DNA from: Clostridiales bacterium
GTDB lineage: Bacteria; Bacillota; Clostridia; Oscillospirales; CAG-272
Reading direction: 5' to 3'
Assembly (NCBI GenBank): GCA_022791685.1
Contig: JAAVZO010000001.1
Location: 62,001-126,000 of the forward strand
DNA: 64,000 bases
This document shows positions 10,592 through 19,124 of the stretch, piece after piece; position 1 is the first letter of the stretch; every line of letters begins with the position of its first letter. Both the position numbers and the translations under genes were made by a program. The notes below the pieces were generated by a model. The model did no database searches, was not told the origin of the DNA, and saw only the letters and a program-made list of their open reading frames with translations.

Positions 10592-10858
10592 TTGCCGAAT
10601 ATTAAGTCCGCTAAGAAGCGCGTAAAGGTCAGCGAAACCAAGACCCTTCAGAACAAAATGCTCAAGAGCGCACTCAAGACCTGCATGAAGAAGTACGAAG
10701 CAGCACTCGCTTCGGGTGATAAGACTGCTGCTGCTGAAACATATAAGGTTGCAGTTAAGAAGATTGATCAGGCAGTTGCTAACGGTCTTCTTCACAAGAA
10801 CAACGCAGCAAGAAAAAAGAGCCAGTATACACTTAAGCTTAACAAGCTTGGCGCATAA
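10592..10858 (+). CDS. rpsT: Ribosomal protein S20
   Basis: An 88-residue small-subunit protein that binds 16S rRNA at the base of the body. The sequence begins PNIKSAKKRVK, the standard S20 start, and is Lys/Ala-rich and helical throughout, with the typical C-terminal IHKNNAARKKSQ-like segment (LHKNNAARKKSQ at about 70-81). The start is the TTG at 10592, because AAGGAGGTG ends 5 bases before it; the GTG at 10583 lies inside that ribosome site. The gene is monocistronic, between its own promoter and terminator. Confidence 0.97.
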   Translation: MPNIKSAKKRVKVSETKTLQNKMLKSALKTCMKKYEAALASGDKTAAAETYKVAVKKIDQAVANGLLHKNNAARKKSQYTLKLNKLGA

Positions 10859-10884
10859 TTGCAACAGCTCTGATATGTAATTTT

Positions 10885-10915
10885 GGTGATGAAGCCTTCT
10901 TCATCACCTTTTTAC
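10885..10915 (+). terminator. Terminator of rpsT
   Basis: GGTGATGAAG at 10885-10894, a 4-base loop, the complementary arm at 10899-10908, then a run of five T. Confidence 0.93.
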
Positions 10916-10950
10916 TATTTATTTTAACACTTGTGCATTTATGCACGCAC

Positions 10951-11880
10951 CTATTTTCCCGTTCGCTCGAATACGCAGATCCGCCCATGCTCATCAATTA
11001 TAGCTCTGATCATGTCTGTTTCGCTGCCCAGCTCAACCATCGTATAACCACACATACTTTTGATACCAGCAACGTCAAGCTCGCCTGAGTCACCGCCGAA
11101 GACCGCGTCAGCCGTGATTCGTTCTGCATAATCTATGATTTCACGCTCCGTAAAATATGCGTTAGGAATCCCACCAAGACGCAGATAAACTATACTAATC
11201 GGACTTCCATCATTCGGAGAAAACAGCATACTCAGATTATCCGCCGAAGCAAAATAACCGTCTGTGCAGCCCTCAAACGTTAGAGACCGCACCGCGTCTC
11301 CAAGCAGTCTTTCAGCGTTATTTTTCGCCGCACTAAGATTAAACTGTTCGACTTTGCCGCCAGAATATGGCTCATCATTCGACAAGCTGTCAGAACTTGT
11401 CTCATCCTCTATGCCTACGACCCGCGCAATTTCGTCTGAGATCTGCATAACTGCACTTGCACGGTCATCATATTCGAGCATAGTCAACATTGAAAATGTA
11501 TCCGCCAGACCTCTCAGCTCAGTTACTGTCGCAAGCATATCGATCTCGCGCTCGAAAACACTCTTTTGCAGTCTGTCAGCAAGGTTCAGCAGCTCTGCAC
11601 GCACATTATCAGTGCAATTCAGAGATACCACCGCATTTTCAAATCGCAGTGCAGACACAAATCTTCGTTCAGGAGCTTCGGTTTCAATATATCCGCGCAG
11701 CGAATCAGCGCATTCGGACAGAGACGTTCGATATTCCGCAAGCTCACTTGCACTTAGCTTATTGTCAAGTCCTGATGCTATCAACCCCATTATCGACAAA
11801 GCGAGCGCCAGCGCGATCAGATAGGTATATGCTATGCGAACATCATTCAAATTCGTGCGCGTGCTTCTGAAATTCCGCAT
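10951..11880 (-). CDS. Unknown membrane-anchored protein, faintly YpeB-like
   Basis: A 309-residue protein with one N-terminal membrane segment (about residues 17-37, YTYLIALALALSIMGLIAS), followed by a helical region and a C-terminal mixed region. The layout of a short basic start, one membrane helix, then a helical stretch with RFVSALRFENAVVSLN recalls the N-terminal part of YpeB, the partner of the germination enzyme SleB. The similarity is faint, the PepSY repeats of YpeB are not obvious, and no SleB gene is beside it, so I leave it unnamed. ATG at 11880 has AAGGA 9 bases upstream. It is transcribed away from trmL across a 114-base gap holding a 15-base palindrome. Confidence 0.6.
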   Translation of the reverse strand: MRNFRSTRTNLNDVRIAYTYLIALALALSIMGLIASGLDNKLSASELAEYRTSLSECADSLRGYIETEAPERRFVSALRFENAVVSLNCTDNVRAELLNLADRLQKSVFEREIDMLATVTELRGLADTFSMLTMLEYDDRASAVMQISDEIARVVGIEDETSSDSLSNDEPYSGGKVEQFNLSAAKNNAERLLGDAVRSLTFEGCTDGYFASADNLSMLFSPNDGSPISIVYLRLGGIPNAYFTEREIIDYAERITADAVFGGDSGELDVAGIKSMCGYTMVELGSETDMIRAIIDEHGRICVFERTGK

Positions 11881-11922
11881 TACAGTAATTCCTTTTCCAA
11901 ATTAGAATAAACTTCAGCAATA

Positions 11923-11937
11923 GTATTACCGTAATAC
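11923..11937. promoter_or_regulatory. Palindrome in a divergent intergenic region, possible operator
   Basis: GTATTAC-C-GTAATAC is a perfect 7+1+7 inverted repeat midway between the divergent starts at 11880 and 11995. The size and symmetry fit a dimeric repressor site. No regulator is linked to it, and one AT-rich palindrome can occur by chance. Confidence 0.3.
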
Positions 11938-11994
11938 GTGATAATAACACAGATATTTTTTGATAAATATTTTAATATAAGGAAAATTTAAATC

Positions 11995-12498
11995 ATGAAC
12001 AATATAAATATAGTCCTCGTCGAGCCAGAGATACCGCAAAATACCGGAAATATAGCCCGCACCTGTGCAGCGACCGGCGCTTCTCTGCACCTTGTAAAGC
12101 CACTTGGATTCGAAATTGACGACCGCAAATTAAAGCGTGCCGGACTCGATTACTGGGATAAGCTCGACATTACATACTATGAAAATTTAGACGATTTTTT
12201 CAATAAAAATCCCAACGCTGCCTTCTACTGCTTTACGACCAAAGCAAAGCATAAATATACCGATATCAATTATCCAAGCCGTGTATTTTTGATGTTTGGC
12301 AAGGAGACAAAAGGACTGCCGGAGGAACTGCTGTACGCGAATCCCGAGCGATGCGTGCGCATTCCTATGCGCGACACGCTTCGTTCGCTCAATCTGTCAA
12401 ATTCCGCCGCGATCGCTGTGTACGAGGTACTGCGTCAGCGTGGCTTTGATGGACTTCGTGAGGACGGGCAGCTGACTAAATTCACATGGGATGAATAA
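11995..12498 (+). CDS. trmL: tRNA (cytidine/uridine-34 2'-O)-methyltransferase TrmL, SPOUT family
   Basis: A 167-residue SPOUT (trefoil-knot) methyltransferase that 2'-O-methylates the wobble base of certain leucine tRNAs using SAM. The family signatures are complete: PEIPQNTGNIARTC (about residues 12-25), LMFGKETKGLP (about 99-109) and RSLNLSNSAAIAVYE (about 130-144), which build the knot and SAM pocket. The length is typical. ATG has AAGGA about 10 bases upstream. It ends at the shared hairpin at 12503-12533, facing the YfhO gene. Confidence 0.93.
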   Translation: MNNINIVLVEPEIPQNTGNIARTCAATGASLHLVKPLGFEIDDRKLKRAGLDYWDKLDITYYENLDDFFNKNPNAAFYCFTTKAKHKYTDINYPSRVFLMFGKETKGLPEELLYANPERCVRIPMRDTLRSLNLSNSAAIAVYEVLRQRGFDGLREDGQLTKFTWDE

Positions 12499-12502
12499 TG
12501 CG

Positions 12503-12533
12503 AAAAAGCTGACGCAAATGCGCCAGCTTTTTT
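12503..12533. terminator. Bidirectional terminator between trmL and the YfhO gene
   Basis: AAAAAGCTG-A-CGC, loop AAAT, GCG-C-CAGCTTTTTTT. The stem is flanked by A-run and T-run, so it can act on both strands. Confidence 0.92.
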
Positions 12534-12534
12534 A

Positions 12535-15327
12535 CTACTTATCATCGTACTCACTGAGTACAGGCTTTTTAAATGCTCCAGTCTGGAACGCTATAACAGG
12601 CTTGCGTCTGTGCAGGATAAAATCAAGCACAAGTATAATTAGGAACAGCGCAAGTGAGCATATTGATATCGTTATACCATACGTGTAGCATTTCGGGAAA
12701 TACTTCATGCTGACCGTATGCTCTCCGGGAGTTAATTCGATCGCAGTGAGCGAGTCGAGAACCTCGAATGTCTCAACCTTCTCACCATCAATATACACGT
12801 TCCAGCCTTCATCATACGGAATAGTCAGCAGGAAAAGCGATTTATCCTCGGTAGCCGTTATTTTGCCCTCAAACGAGCTGTCAGTGAAGCTGTCAATGAT
12901 GAATCCATTCTCTTGCAGCTTCGGCATTACTTCCTCAAACAGCTCCTCGTCGAGATAATAGAAATAATTTGAGCCGTTGCCGATGTATATTTCATCCTTG
13001 TCAAGTGTCAGAGACACAATAAGCTCCTCGCCAGCTGGCTGCTTGCCTATCGAAACTATGCGGCAGGTCTCATTCGTGAAATATTCCGACACGTCCGAAC
13101 CGTTCACCTTCAGCTTAGCGTCACGGCGGTAGTCGCTCGGGAAATACACGAATATTTCCTTATCATTTACCGGAGTAAATGTGAATATCAGCTTGCCGCT
13201 GCGCGATGTGTTCACCTTGCTGTACTTCTTATGACCAGTCACATACGACAGGTCGAGATTCTCAGTCGTCGGCTTGATATTCTTATACGCCTTGAAAATC
13301 TCAAGCTTGGTCTCACTTCCGACCAACTTAGTAATAAGCTTGTTCATACGGTCGAACGGAGATTTATCATCCTCCATATCGAAGTCGACAACATCCGAAT
13401 TCACCATATATCCGAGCGACAGAGCATACGGATTCTCGTAAATGACCGTCTCGTTCTTCTCATCATGATATATCGGTTCGCCGTATACATCGTTCATTTC
13501 TTTAGAATCGAGCGTCATTATATACTTGATACCAAGCAAGCTGTCCGCGACTGGAGTACCGCCGAGATATTTTGACCAATGCGAACGTGACGAATAACCC
13601 ATGCGCTCAAGGAATTCTATCTGCTTAGCATTTAATGTCGACGTAGAATTCGACAGTCCACGAATATTGAGCGCAAAGTTGTCGTTAGTTTTGCGGTGCT
13701 CAGTTTTTTCAGCCCGATAGAATGAAGTGTCGTTTTCATTCATCCACTCAGCCGCCGGTGTCCATTTGTTCATGAAATTCATGTATGACGCTCGCGAGCT
13801 ATAATGTACGTCCTTGTCGAGTGCGATAGTCTGTAAAAGTCCATTGCAGAAAAGCTCGAGCAGAACTGCCACACACAATATCGTCTGTATCGAACCGTCG
13901 AGCCAATTTCGGCGGCATCCCGAAAGCAGTATTATGTATACCGCAATACAAGCTATTGAAAACCATACACCGGCAAGATCAGGAACAGCTTCGTTATCGA
14001 ACTTCTGTATTATGCAGATAAGCAACCCGAGCACTGCGCCAGTTCCGAGAACAACCTTCATGTCAAGCTCACGGATATGCTCATAAACGAGATACGCCAT
14101 CACGATAATGACAAAGCAGAAAATGAAGCTGTAGCGATAATTCAGCCAATTCGGACGCTGAAATCCATGCCAAACAAGGTCGATCGTTGTGGAATTGAAG
14201 CTGAATATGAAGAATCCCATCAGCGCACCATAGGCGATTTTCTGCCGTGGTGTGATATTTTTGATAATGAAGAATACCGGAAGAAGTATCAGAGTGATAG
14301 TTCCGGAGAAAACAAACGGCAAGCCCTCCGGACGAACGGTATCGTATGTTCCGGGATACATCTTGGCTATAAGGTCGAGGAAGTCAAACTTCTGCTTGAA
14401 GTCAAAATTTGGGCTCGAGAATGTCGTCTTTCCAAATTGGAGCGAATAATATGCCGGAATGATTATTATCGATGCGATCCCAACCGCTATTGCAGAATAC
14501 AGCATCATTCGCAGCAGCGTCTTTATGAAATGGCAGCGCTCGCCGATAGGGTTACGCTCGGACGGCGTACACATACAATAATAAAAGAAGAAATACGCTG
14601 CTACCGCTATACATACCATATATCCAATATAATAGTTCGAAAATACCGCGACAGCAAGAGTAATCACGTATAGCTTGTACTTCTTATACTTGATAAGCGA
14701 TTCTACACCAAGCAGGATAAGCGGAAGGAACAGTAAGCAGTCGATCCACATTGTGTTGTGCTGCATTACAACAGCATATGAAGTCAGTGCATACATTACC
14801 GAGAATATGACTTCGCTAACTGGCTTTGTTGGATGAGACTTATGCAGGTAGACGCACATATTCATTCCCGACAATCCACACTTGAGCAGGAGTATCGTAT
14901 ACAGCGACTCAGTTATATGTCCTTCAGGAAACAGCGCAACGAGTATCGAAAACGGACTCGCAAGATAGTAAGCGATTATTCCAAGAAACTCGCCGCCAAG
15001 CGCCCGCTCGAACGAATATAATAATCCTTGCTCACCGCGCAAAATATCACGCAGTGCTTCGAAATAATATACATACTGTCCGTTCAGATCAAGAACCAAT
15101 ACTGAGCTCTTGCCAAACGGCCAAACCTCCATAGCAATGTAAATAAGCGCCATTATCATTACCGGCAGTATGAATGCAAATCCGATATGATACATACCAT
15201 CGAGCGGCTTAAATATGTGTGAGATACGAATTTTTAATGCAGATACTTGTTTTATAGGCTTATTAGCGTCTGCCATTGGCAAAAGCTCTCCGTCACTTAC
15301 AGCGTCTGGGTTAATTTCTTCATTCAT
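12535..15327 (-). CDS. YfhO-family polytopic membrane protein (putative glycosyltransferase)
   Basis: A 930-residue membrane protein of the YfhO type. A cytoplasmic start of about 45 residues is followed by many hydrophobic helices up to about residue 500. A large extracytoplasmic domain follows, rich in beta structure (about 500-880), and there is one last helix near the end (ITISICSLALFLIILVLDFIL). The loop LDLNGQYVYYFEALRDIL near residue 80 is a family hallmark. Bacillus YfhO takes part in glycosylating lipoteichoic acid from a lipid-linked sugar; acceptor and sugar here are unknown. The ATG has AGAGG 9 bases upstream. DUF951 lies 72 bases upstream on the same strand. Confidence 0.85.
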   Translation of the reverse strand: MNEEINPDAVSDGELLPMADANKPIKQVSALKIRISHIFKPLDGMYHIGFAFILPVMIMALIYIAMEVWPFGKSSVLVLDLNGQYVYYFEALRDILRGEQGLLYSFERALGGEFLGIIAYYLASPFSILVALFPEGHITESLYTILLLKCGLSGMNMCVYLHKSHPTKPVSEVIFSVMYALTSYAVVMQHNTMWIDCLLFLPLILLGVESLIKYKKYKLYVITLAVAVFSNYYIGYMVCIAVAAYFFFYYCMCTPSERNPIGERCHFIKTLLRMMLYSAIAVGIASIIIIPAYYSLQFGKTTFSSPNFDFKQKFDFLDLIAKMYPGTYDTVRPEGLPFVFSGTITLILLPVFFIIKNITPRQKIAYGALMGFFIFSFNSTTIDLVWHGFQRPNWLNYRYSFIFCFVIIVMAYLVYEHIRELDMKVVLGTGAVLGLLICIIQKFDNEAVPDLAGVWFSIACIAVYIILLSGCRRNWLDGSIQTILCVAVLLELFCNGLLQTIALDKDVHYSSRASYMNFMNKWTPAAEWMNENDTSFYRAEKTEHRKTNDNFALNIRGLSNSTSTLNAKQIEFLERMGYSSRSHWSKYLGGTPVADSLLGIKYIMTLDSKEMNDVYGEPIYHDEKNETVIYENPYALSLGYMVNSDVVDFDMEDDKSPFDRMNKLITKLVGSETKLEIFKAYKNIKPTTENLDLSYVTGHKKYSKVNTSRSGKLIFTFTPVNDKEIFVYFPSDYRRDAKLKVNGSDVSEYFTNETCRIVSIGKQPAGEELIVSLTLDKDEIYIGNGSNYFYYLDEELFEEVMPKLQENGFIIDSFTDSSFEGKITATEDKSLFLLTIPYDEGWNVYIDGEKVETFEVLDSLTAIELTPGEHTVSMKYFPKCYTYGITISICSLALFLIILVLDFILHRRKPVIAFQTGAFKKPVLSEYDDK

Positions 15328-15399
15328 ATTACAAATCCTCTTAAAATCATAATGTTATATTAGACGAAAAAATCAGCAAATAGTTCGTCTTTTGGCAAT

Positions 15400-15615
15400 T
15401 TATTTTTGAAGATTTTCATCCTCGCGGATAATTTTCTTTACATTTTTCTCGAGCTTGAGACGCGGTACAGTAATATCACGCCCGCAGTTTTCGCAGACCA
15501 TGCGTATATCGCTTCCGACACGCAGAACACGGAATCGGACGCTTTTCGGCGAGCAAGGGTGATTTTTCTTCATTTCAAGCACATCGCCGACCATAATATG
15601 CAGTATTTCAGGCAT
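15400..15615 (-). CDS. DUF951 family small zinc-ribbon-like protein
   Basis: A 71-residue member of the DUF951 family that is widespread in Firmicutes. Visible features are VGDVLEMKKNHPC (about residues 9-21), RVLRVGSDIRMVCENCG with a Cys-x2-Cys pair (about 31-47) and the basic PRLKLEKNVKKI end. The family is small, cytoplasmic, conserved and without proven function; it often lies near translation or chromosome-partition genes. The start is supported by GGAGG 7 bases upstream of ATG. Confidence 0.88.
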   Translation of the reverse strand: MPEILHIMVGDVLEMKKNHPCSPKSVRFRVLRVGSDIRMVCENCGRDITVPRLKLEKNVKKIIREDENLQK

Positions 15616-15713
15616 CAGCTATCCTCCATAGATCAATATATTTTAATTAGATTTACTCGACAACCTATCAATTAAATTTTGAAAATGCTGAAGTCAGGCT
15701 ATCAAACAAGTTT

Positions 15714-15742
15714 ATTATAACACATTTTTCCCGACTTGTACA
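15714..15742 (-). promoter_or_regulatory. Probable promoter of the DUF951 gene
   Basis: TGTACA (15737-15742), 17 bases, TATAAT (15714-15719) on the minus strand. The -10 is perfect and the -35 matches four of six, so it is a moderate promoter. It would give a leader of about 90 bases. Confidence 0.6.
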
Positions 15743-15804
15743 GATAGCAGGCTGATTTTAGTGTAAATTTTCTTAGAAAAATATCTGCAATTTTAAAAAA
15801 GCTA

Positions 15805-15833
15805 TTGCAGGTCGCAACCAGCTATGATATAAT
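15805..15833 (+). promoter_or_regulatory. Sigma-A promoter of the 82-residue gene
   Basis: TTGCAG (15805-15810), 17 bases, TATAAT (15828-15833), with an AT-rich start region 20-30 bases ahead of the ATG at 15863. Confidence 0.75.
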
Positions 15834-15862
15834 AATTTTATCTAAATGCTGGAGGAATAATC

Positions 15863-16111
15863 ATGTTTTCAATCTTTCGCTCCCGTGCAAAAAAAGAACT
15901 CGACGGAATTATTGCCGAGCTGAACCAATACCTCGAAAATAACTACAAGGATCAAGCCCACGCAATGCGCGAAAAGCTGCATGAACGAGCACTGACACTG
16001 CATAATGAAGGCAAGATAAACGATGAAGCATTTGCCGAATACGAAAAGCAATATGAGAAATATACCGAGCAGATGAAGGACTACAATCACCGCACATTCT
16101 ATCATTCGTGA
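15863..16111 (+). CDS. Small helical charged protein, unknown
   Basis: An 82-residue, highly charged protein that should be almost all helix (KKELDGIIAELNQYLEN, EYEKQYEKYTEQMK). It has no membrane segment, Cys pair or known motif, and two helical hairpins are likely. It has its own promoter (15805-15833) and a strong ribosome site (GGAGG before ATG), so it is very likely a real, expressed gene. The sequence does not show a function. It is followed by the rpsF promoter about 60 bases later with no clear terminator, so some read-through into rpsF is possible. Confidence 0.75.
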   Translation: MFSIFRSRAKKELDGIIAELNQYLENNYKDQAHAMREKLHERALTLHNEGKINDEAFAEYEKQYEKYTEQMKDYNHRTFYHS

Positions 16112-16172
16112 TCGTCAAAAGAAGCTTGATATGATTTTCGACGCAAATTTTAGAAAAAATTCTGAAAAATGC

Positions 16173-16201
16173 TTGACATAGTTGAAATTATATGGTATAA
16201 T
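16173..16201 (+). promoter_or_regulatory. Sigma-A promoter of rpsF-ssb-rpsR
   Basis: TTGACA (16173-16178), 17 bases, TATAAT (16196-16201): perfect consensus. Transcription should start near 16208. Confidence 0.92.
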
Positions 16202-16213
16202 ATTTAATCGGTA

Positions 16214-16284
16214 TGGAATACGCAGACAGTTGACTGTAAGCGTATTTCCTCCTTGCCCGATGTAAAATATGCAATGCGTCGGGT
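16214..16284 (+). promoter_or_regulatory. Structured leader of rpsF, possible S6:S18 control site
   Basis: Two stem-loops fill the leader. The first pairs GGAATACGC (16215-16223) with GCGTATTTCC (16240-16249) and has an inner ACAGT/ACTGT stem. The second pairs CCCGATG (16256-16262) with CGTCGGG (16277-16283). In many bacteria the S6:S18 pair binds its own rpsF leader at a hairpin carrying a CCG motif; the second hairpin has CCG in its stem. The fit to that known motif is plausible but not proven by eye. Confidence 0.45.
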
Positions 16285-16310
16285 CTAAAGTCCATGAGGA
16301 GGTGTAAATA

Positions 16311-16670
16311 ATGGAAAAAATTTCATCCTACGAAACTCTGTTCATCGTTGATGTACAGCAGGGCGAAGAAGCTCAGAAGGCTCTGGTTGAAAAGTTTACC
16401 AACCTGATCGCCGCAAACGGCACTATCGAGTCTGTCAATGAATGGGGCAAGCGCAAGCTCGCATACCCGATCAATGACCTCAACGAAGGCTATTACGTTC
16501 TTGTTGATTTCAAGAGCGCTCCCAGCTTCCCGCTTGAGCTCGAGCGTGTATTCGGTATCACTGATGGTATCATGCGTTCTATCGTCATTAAGCATGACGA
16601 AAAGAAAGCAGCCGCTAAAGCTGAAAAAGCTCCCGCTGCCGAAGAAGCTCCCGCTGCTGACGCTGAATAA
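16311..16670 (+). CDS. rpsF: Ribosomal protein S6
   Basis: A 119-residue S6 that binds the central domain of 16S rRNA together with S18. The ferredoxin-like fold is recognised by SSYETLFIVD (about residues 4-13), WGKRKLAYPINDLNEGYYVL (about 45-64) and GIMRSIVIK (about 86-94). A C-terminal Ala/Lys/Glu-rich tail (KAAAKAEKAPAAEEAPA) extends past the fold and is probably disordered. The ribosome site GAGGAGGTG lies before the ATG. It is the first gene of the classic rpsF-ssb-rpsR operon. Confidence 0.97.
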   Translation: MEKISSYETLFIVDVQQGEEAQKALVEKFTNLIAANGTIESVNEWGKRKLAYPINDLNEGYYVLVDFKSAPSFPLELERVFGITDGIMRSIVIKHDEKKAAAKAEKAPAAEEAPAADAE

Positions 16671-16718
16671 TCAAGCGTCAAATTCTGATTGATTCTTGTC
16701 ATGAACGGAGGATAGACA

Positions 16719-17240
16719 ATGGCAAATTTCAACCTTAATAAGGTAATTCTCGGTGGTCGCCTTACGCAGAACCCCGAGTTGAAGCAGACTCCGAGTGGTG
16801 TTATGGTATTATCGTTTTCGATAGCTGTAAACCGCAGATTCGCTTCTAAAAATGAGGATGGTTCAGTCGGTCAGGCACAGGCTGATTTCATCAACTGTAC
16901 TGCTTGGAGACAGCAGGCGGAATTCATCTCGAGATATTTCCATAAAGGCTCGTCAATTTGCGTTGTCGGAAGTATCCAGACCCGCACCTACACTGACCAG
17001 CAGGGCGCTAAGCGTTATGCTACCGATGTAGTTGTCGATGAGGCGTACTTCGTTGACTCCAAGAATGAAAATCCTGGCTTCAATCAGGGAGGCGCACAGG
17101 CATATATGCCGTCCGCCTATGCAGAGCCGCAGTACTCAACGCCTGCCGGACAAGCTCCGGATGCCGGTCCAAGACCGGTACAGAACGGTCAGGCACCTCA
17201 GTTTGAGGTTCTGAGCGACGATGACGAGCTCCCGTTCTGA
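16719..17240 (+). CDS. ssb: Single-stranded DNA-binding protein
   Basis: A 173-residue SSB. The OB-fold occupies residues 1 to about 110: NKVILGGRLTQNPELKQTPS at the start, then FINCTAWRQQAEFISRYFHKG and VVGSIQTRTYTDQQGAKRY. A Gly/Pro/Gln-rich linker follows, and then the acidic tip ending DDDELPF, the docking site for repair and replication partners. It is placed between rpsF and rpsR with gaps of 48 and 28 bases, as in Bacillus. The ATG has GGAGG upstream. Confidence 0.97.
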   Translation: MANFNLNKVILGGRLTQNPELKQTPSGVMVLSFSIAVNRRFASKNEDGSVGQAQADFINCTAWRQQAEFISRYFHKGSSICVVGSIQTRTYTDQQGAKRYATDVVVDEAYFVDSKNENPGFNQGGAQAYMPSAYAEPQYSTPAGQAPDAGPRPVQNGQAPQFEVLSDDDELPF

Positions 17241-17268
17241 TATATATTATACAGAGAGGTGAAATACA

Positions 17269-17535
17269 ATGGATAAAGAGAGAACCGAAAGAGACGCTTC
17301 TGCTAAGCCGTATCGCCCCGCGATGCGCAGAAAGAAGAAGGTCTGCCAGTTCTGCGCAGAACACATCGACGAGATCGATTACAAGGATGTAGCACGTCTG
17401 AGAAAGTATATTTCCGAGCGCGCTAAGATTCTTCCCAGAAGAATTTCTGGTACCTGCGCAAAGCATCAGCGTCAGCTGACCATCGCTATTAAGCGTTCGC
17501 GTCACGTAGCGCTCCTGCCTTATATAAGCGACTAA
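17269..17535 (+). CDS. rpsR: Ribosomal protein S18
   Basis: An 88-residue S18, partner of S6 on the 30S platform. Core motifs are [18 protein letters not shown] (about 24-41), [20 protein letters not shown] (about 44-63) and [20 protein letters not shown] (about 64-83). Two Cys in CQFC plus Cys and His in TCAKH form the zinc-type (C+) version common in Clostridia. The N-terminal extension is rich in charged residues. It ends the rpsF operon. Confidence 0.97.
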   Translation: MDKERTERDASAKPYRPAMRRKKKVCQFCAEHIDEIDYKDVARLRKYISERAKILPRRISGTCAKHQRQLTIAIKRSRHVALLPYISD

Positions 17536-17558
17536 AATTTGCTTATATAGCAAATTTT
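17534..17558. repeat. Perfect palindrome overlapping the rpsR stop
   Basis: AAAATTTGCT (17534-17543), a 5-base loop, and the exact complement (17549-17558). It starts inside the rpsR stop codon and has no T-run after it. It may protect the 3' end or act with the terminator about 35 bases further on. Confidence 0.5.
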
Positions 17559-17591
17559 GCTTGGTCAGCAAAAGGCTTACAAAATGAATAT

Positions 17592-17624
17592 AAACACCGC
17601 AGAGCTATTCTGCGGTGTTTTGTT
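17592..17624 (+). terminator. Terminator of the rpsF operon
   Basis: AAACACCGCAGA (17592-17603), a 5-base loop, the complementary arm (17609-17620), then TGTT. A strong 12-base stem. Confidence 0.9.
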
Positions 17625-17677
17625 CCCCAAAAATTATAAATACGACCTCATATGGTCTTGAAAGGAATGATATTATC

Positions 17678-18565
17678 ATGAATAACATTTGGTCAAAGTA
17701 CATCCAAACTACCGCAGAGCTGTACGATAGCCGCGACCTTCGCTTTACCGACGATAACAAGCAGCTATGGCTCAATGCTATAGGAGCAAAATCGAGCGAC
17801 AAGGTGCTCGAGATCGGCTGTGCAGGCGGTACATTCTGCCACAAACTGAAGAAATATATTCCAGGTATTGACATTACAGGGATCGACCTCGATGAAGGTC
17901 ATATTGAATTTGCGAAAGCAAAATCGACCGAGCTAAGTCTCGACTGCAAATTCTTAGCGGGAGACGCAGCTCACCTTCCTTTCAATGACAATAGCTTCGA
18001 CGTATGCTTTTCGCATACAGTCAGCGAACACATTCCTCATGACGCATTTTTCGGGGAGCAATACCGCGTACTTAAGCCGGGCGGAAAGATATGTGTATTG
18101 TCAGTGCGAACACGATTCAATATTAAATCAGACGGAGTATATGCACCGACAGATGAAGAGTGCAGACTGATGAAAAAGGCATGGAGTAGCTCCGACGACT
18201 TCGACAAAGACTTAAACATCGGTGCATACGAGCTCGACGAACACGACTATCCACGCGAACTTGAAAAGTACAGCTTTCATCATGTGAACGTGAATGTTTT
18301 TACGATCATTGACTATGCGCCTGACAATTCCTCGGTCAATGAAGAAACTGCACTGCGTCAAATCAGCTGTAAACGTATGAGCTGTATTGAATCGCTGCAA
18401 AAGGCACTTAATAGATCTCCAAACGCACTAACAAGCGCAGAGCAAGAGCGTCTGGTCGAACTCATAAATCACCGCTTTGACAGTCGAATCGAGCAATATA
18501 GATTCGGAAGCCACCTCTGGGATTTTACAACATCTACCGTACTCGCCGTTACTGGAATAAAATAA
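17678..18565 (+). CDS. Class I SAM-dependent methyltransferase (Methyltransf_11 type)
   Basis: A 295-residue Rossmann-fold methyltransferase. Motif I VLEIGCAGGTFCHKL (about residues 40-54), the acidic end of strand 2 (GIDLDEGHIEFAKAKS), GDAAHLPFNDNSFDVCFS (motif II region) and YRVLKPGGKICVL (motif III) are clear. The C-terminal 110 residues are additional and helical and are probably the substrate-specific part. The substrate is unknown. I start at ATG 17678, with AAAGGA 9 bases upstream, rather than further up inside the rpsR terminator. It meets the M50 protease gene tail to tail with no base between and no terminator. Confidence 0.85.
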   Translation: MNNIWSKYIQTTAELYDSRDLRFTDDNKQLWLNAIGAKSSDKVLEIGCAGGTFCHKLKKYIPGIDITGIDLDEGHIEFAKAKSTELSLDCKFLAGDAAHLPFNDNSFDVCFSHTVSEHIPHDAFFGEQYRVLKPGGKICVLSVRTRFNIKSDGVYAPTDEECRLMKKAWSSSDDFDKDLNIGAYELDEHDYPRELEKYSFHHVNVNVFTIIDYAPDNSSVNEETALRQISCKRMSCIESLQKALNRSPNALTSAEQERLVELINHRFDSRIEQYRFGSHLWDFTTSTVLAVTGIK

Positions 18566-19123
18566 TCAACACCCAAGATACAGAGTAACAAACATATACA
18601 TACAAAATAGCATAAGCGATATATTTCCGCCAGCAAGCAGCAATAAATATACAGATATAAGCCATAGAATGAAAATAAACGTACCAGAAACTATGTCAAC
18701 CACTGTATCTGCATAAATCGGAAACAACCGAACGCATATCGTCTCAAATATACATCCACCGTCGAGTGTACGTATCGGAAGCAGATTCAGAACTGCAAGT
18801 GCAAATGAACAAGCAGCGAAAAACTTCCCTCCGAGCCGCATCGCCGTGTATCCTGTCAACAGATTTACTGCACATCCAGCGGAATATATCGCTATTTTAT
18901 ATGCCGCACAAATGTCCTCATGAGGCAGACTGCGTATCTCCGCGCCGAATAATGTGACCGCAATTTCTCGTATTCTCACTTTGAGCAGCAGCATAACGAT
19001 AATATGCCCTAACTCATGACATAATGCCGCTGCAATTGGTATAAGAGCAAGAGCGCTTCTGTCGAACAGAAGTAGTAATGTCAACAATATCAGCGTATGC
19101 ACGCCGATTTTCAGCTTCGGCAA
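18566..19123 (-). CDS. M50-family (site-2 type) membrane metalloprotease
   Basis: A 185-residue polytopic protein with the zinc motif HELGH at about residues 36-40 and the second metal/active motif NLLPIRTLDGG at about 112-122, as in SpoIVFB and other short site-2 proteases without PDZ domain. Four to five membrane segments are apparent. Such enzymes cut membrane-bound substrates inside the bilayer, for example a pro-sigma factor; the substrate here is unknown. The TTG start at 19123 is 1 base after the stop of the upstream gene and has no clear ribosome site, which suggests translational coupling. The gene upstream may therefore be a partner. Confidence 0.8.
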   Translation of the reverse strand: MPKLKIGVHTLILLTLLLLFDRSALALIPIAAALCHELGHIIVMLLLKVRIREIAVTLFGAEIRSLPHEDICAAYKIAIYSAGCAVNLLTGYTAMRLGGKFFAACSFALAVLNLLPIRTLDGGCIFETICVRLFPIYADTVVDIVSGTFIFILWLISVYLLLLAGGNISLMLFCMYMFVTLYLGC

Positions 19124-19124
19124 C

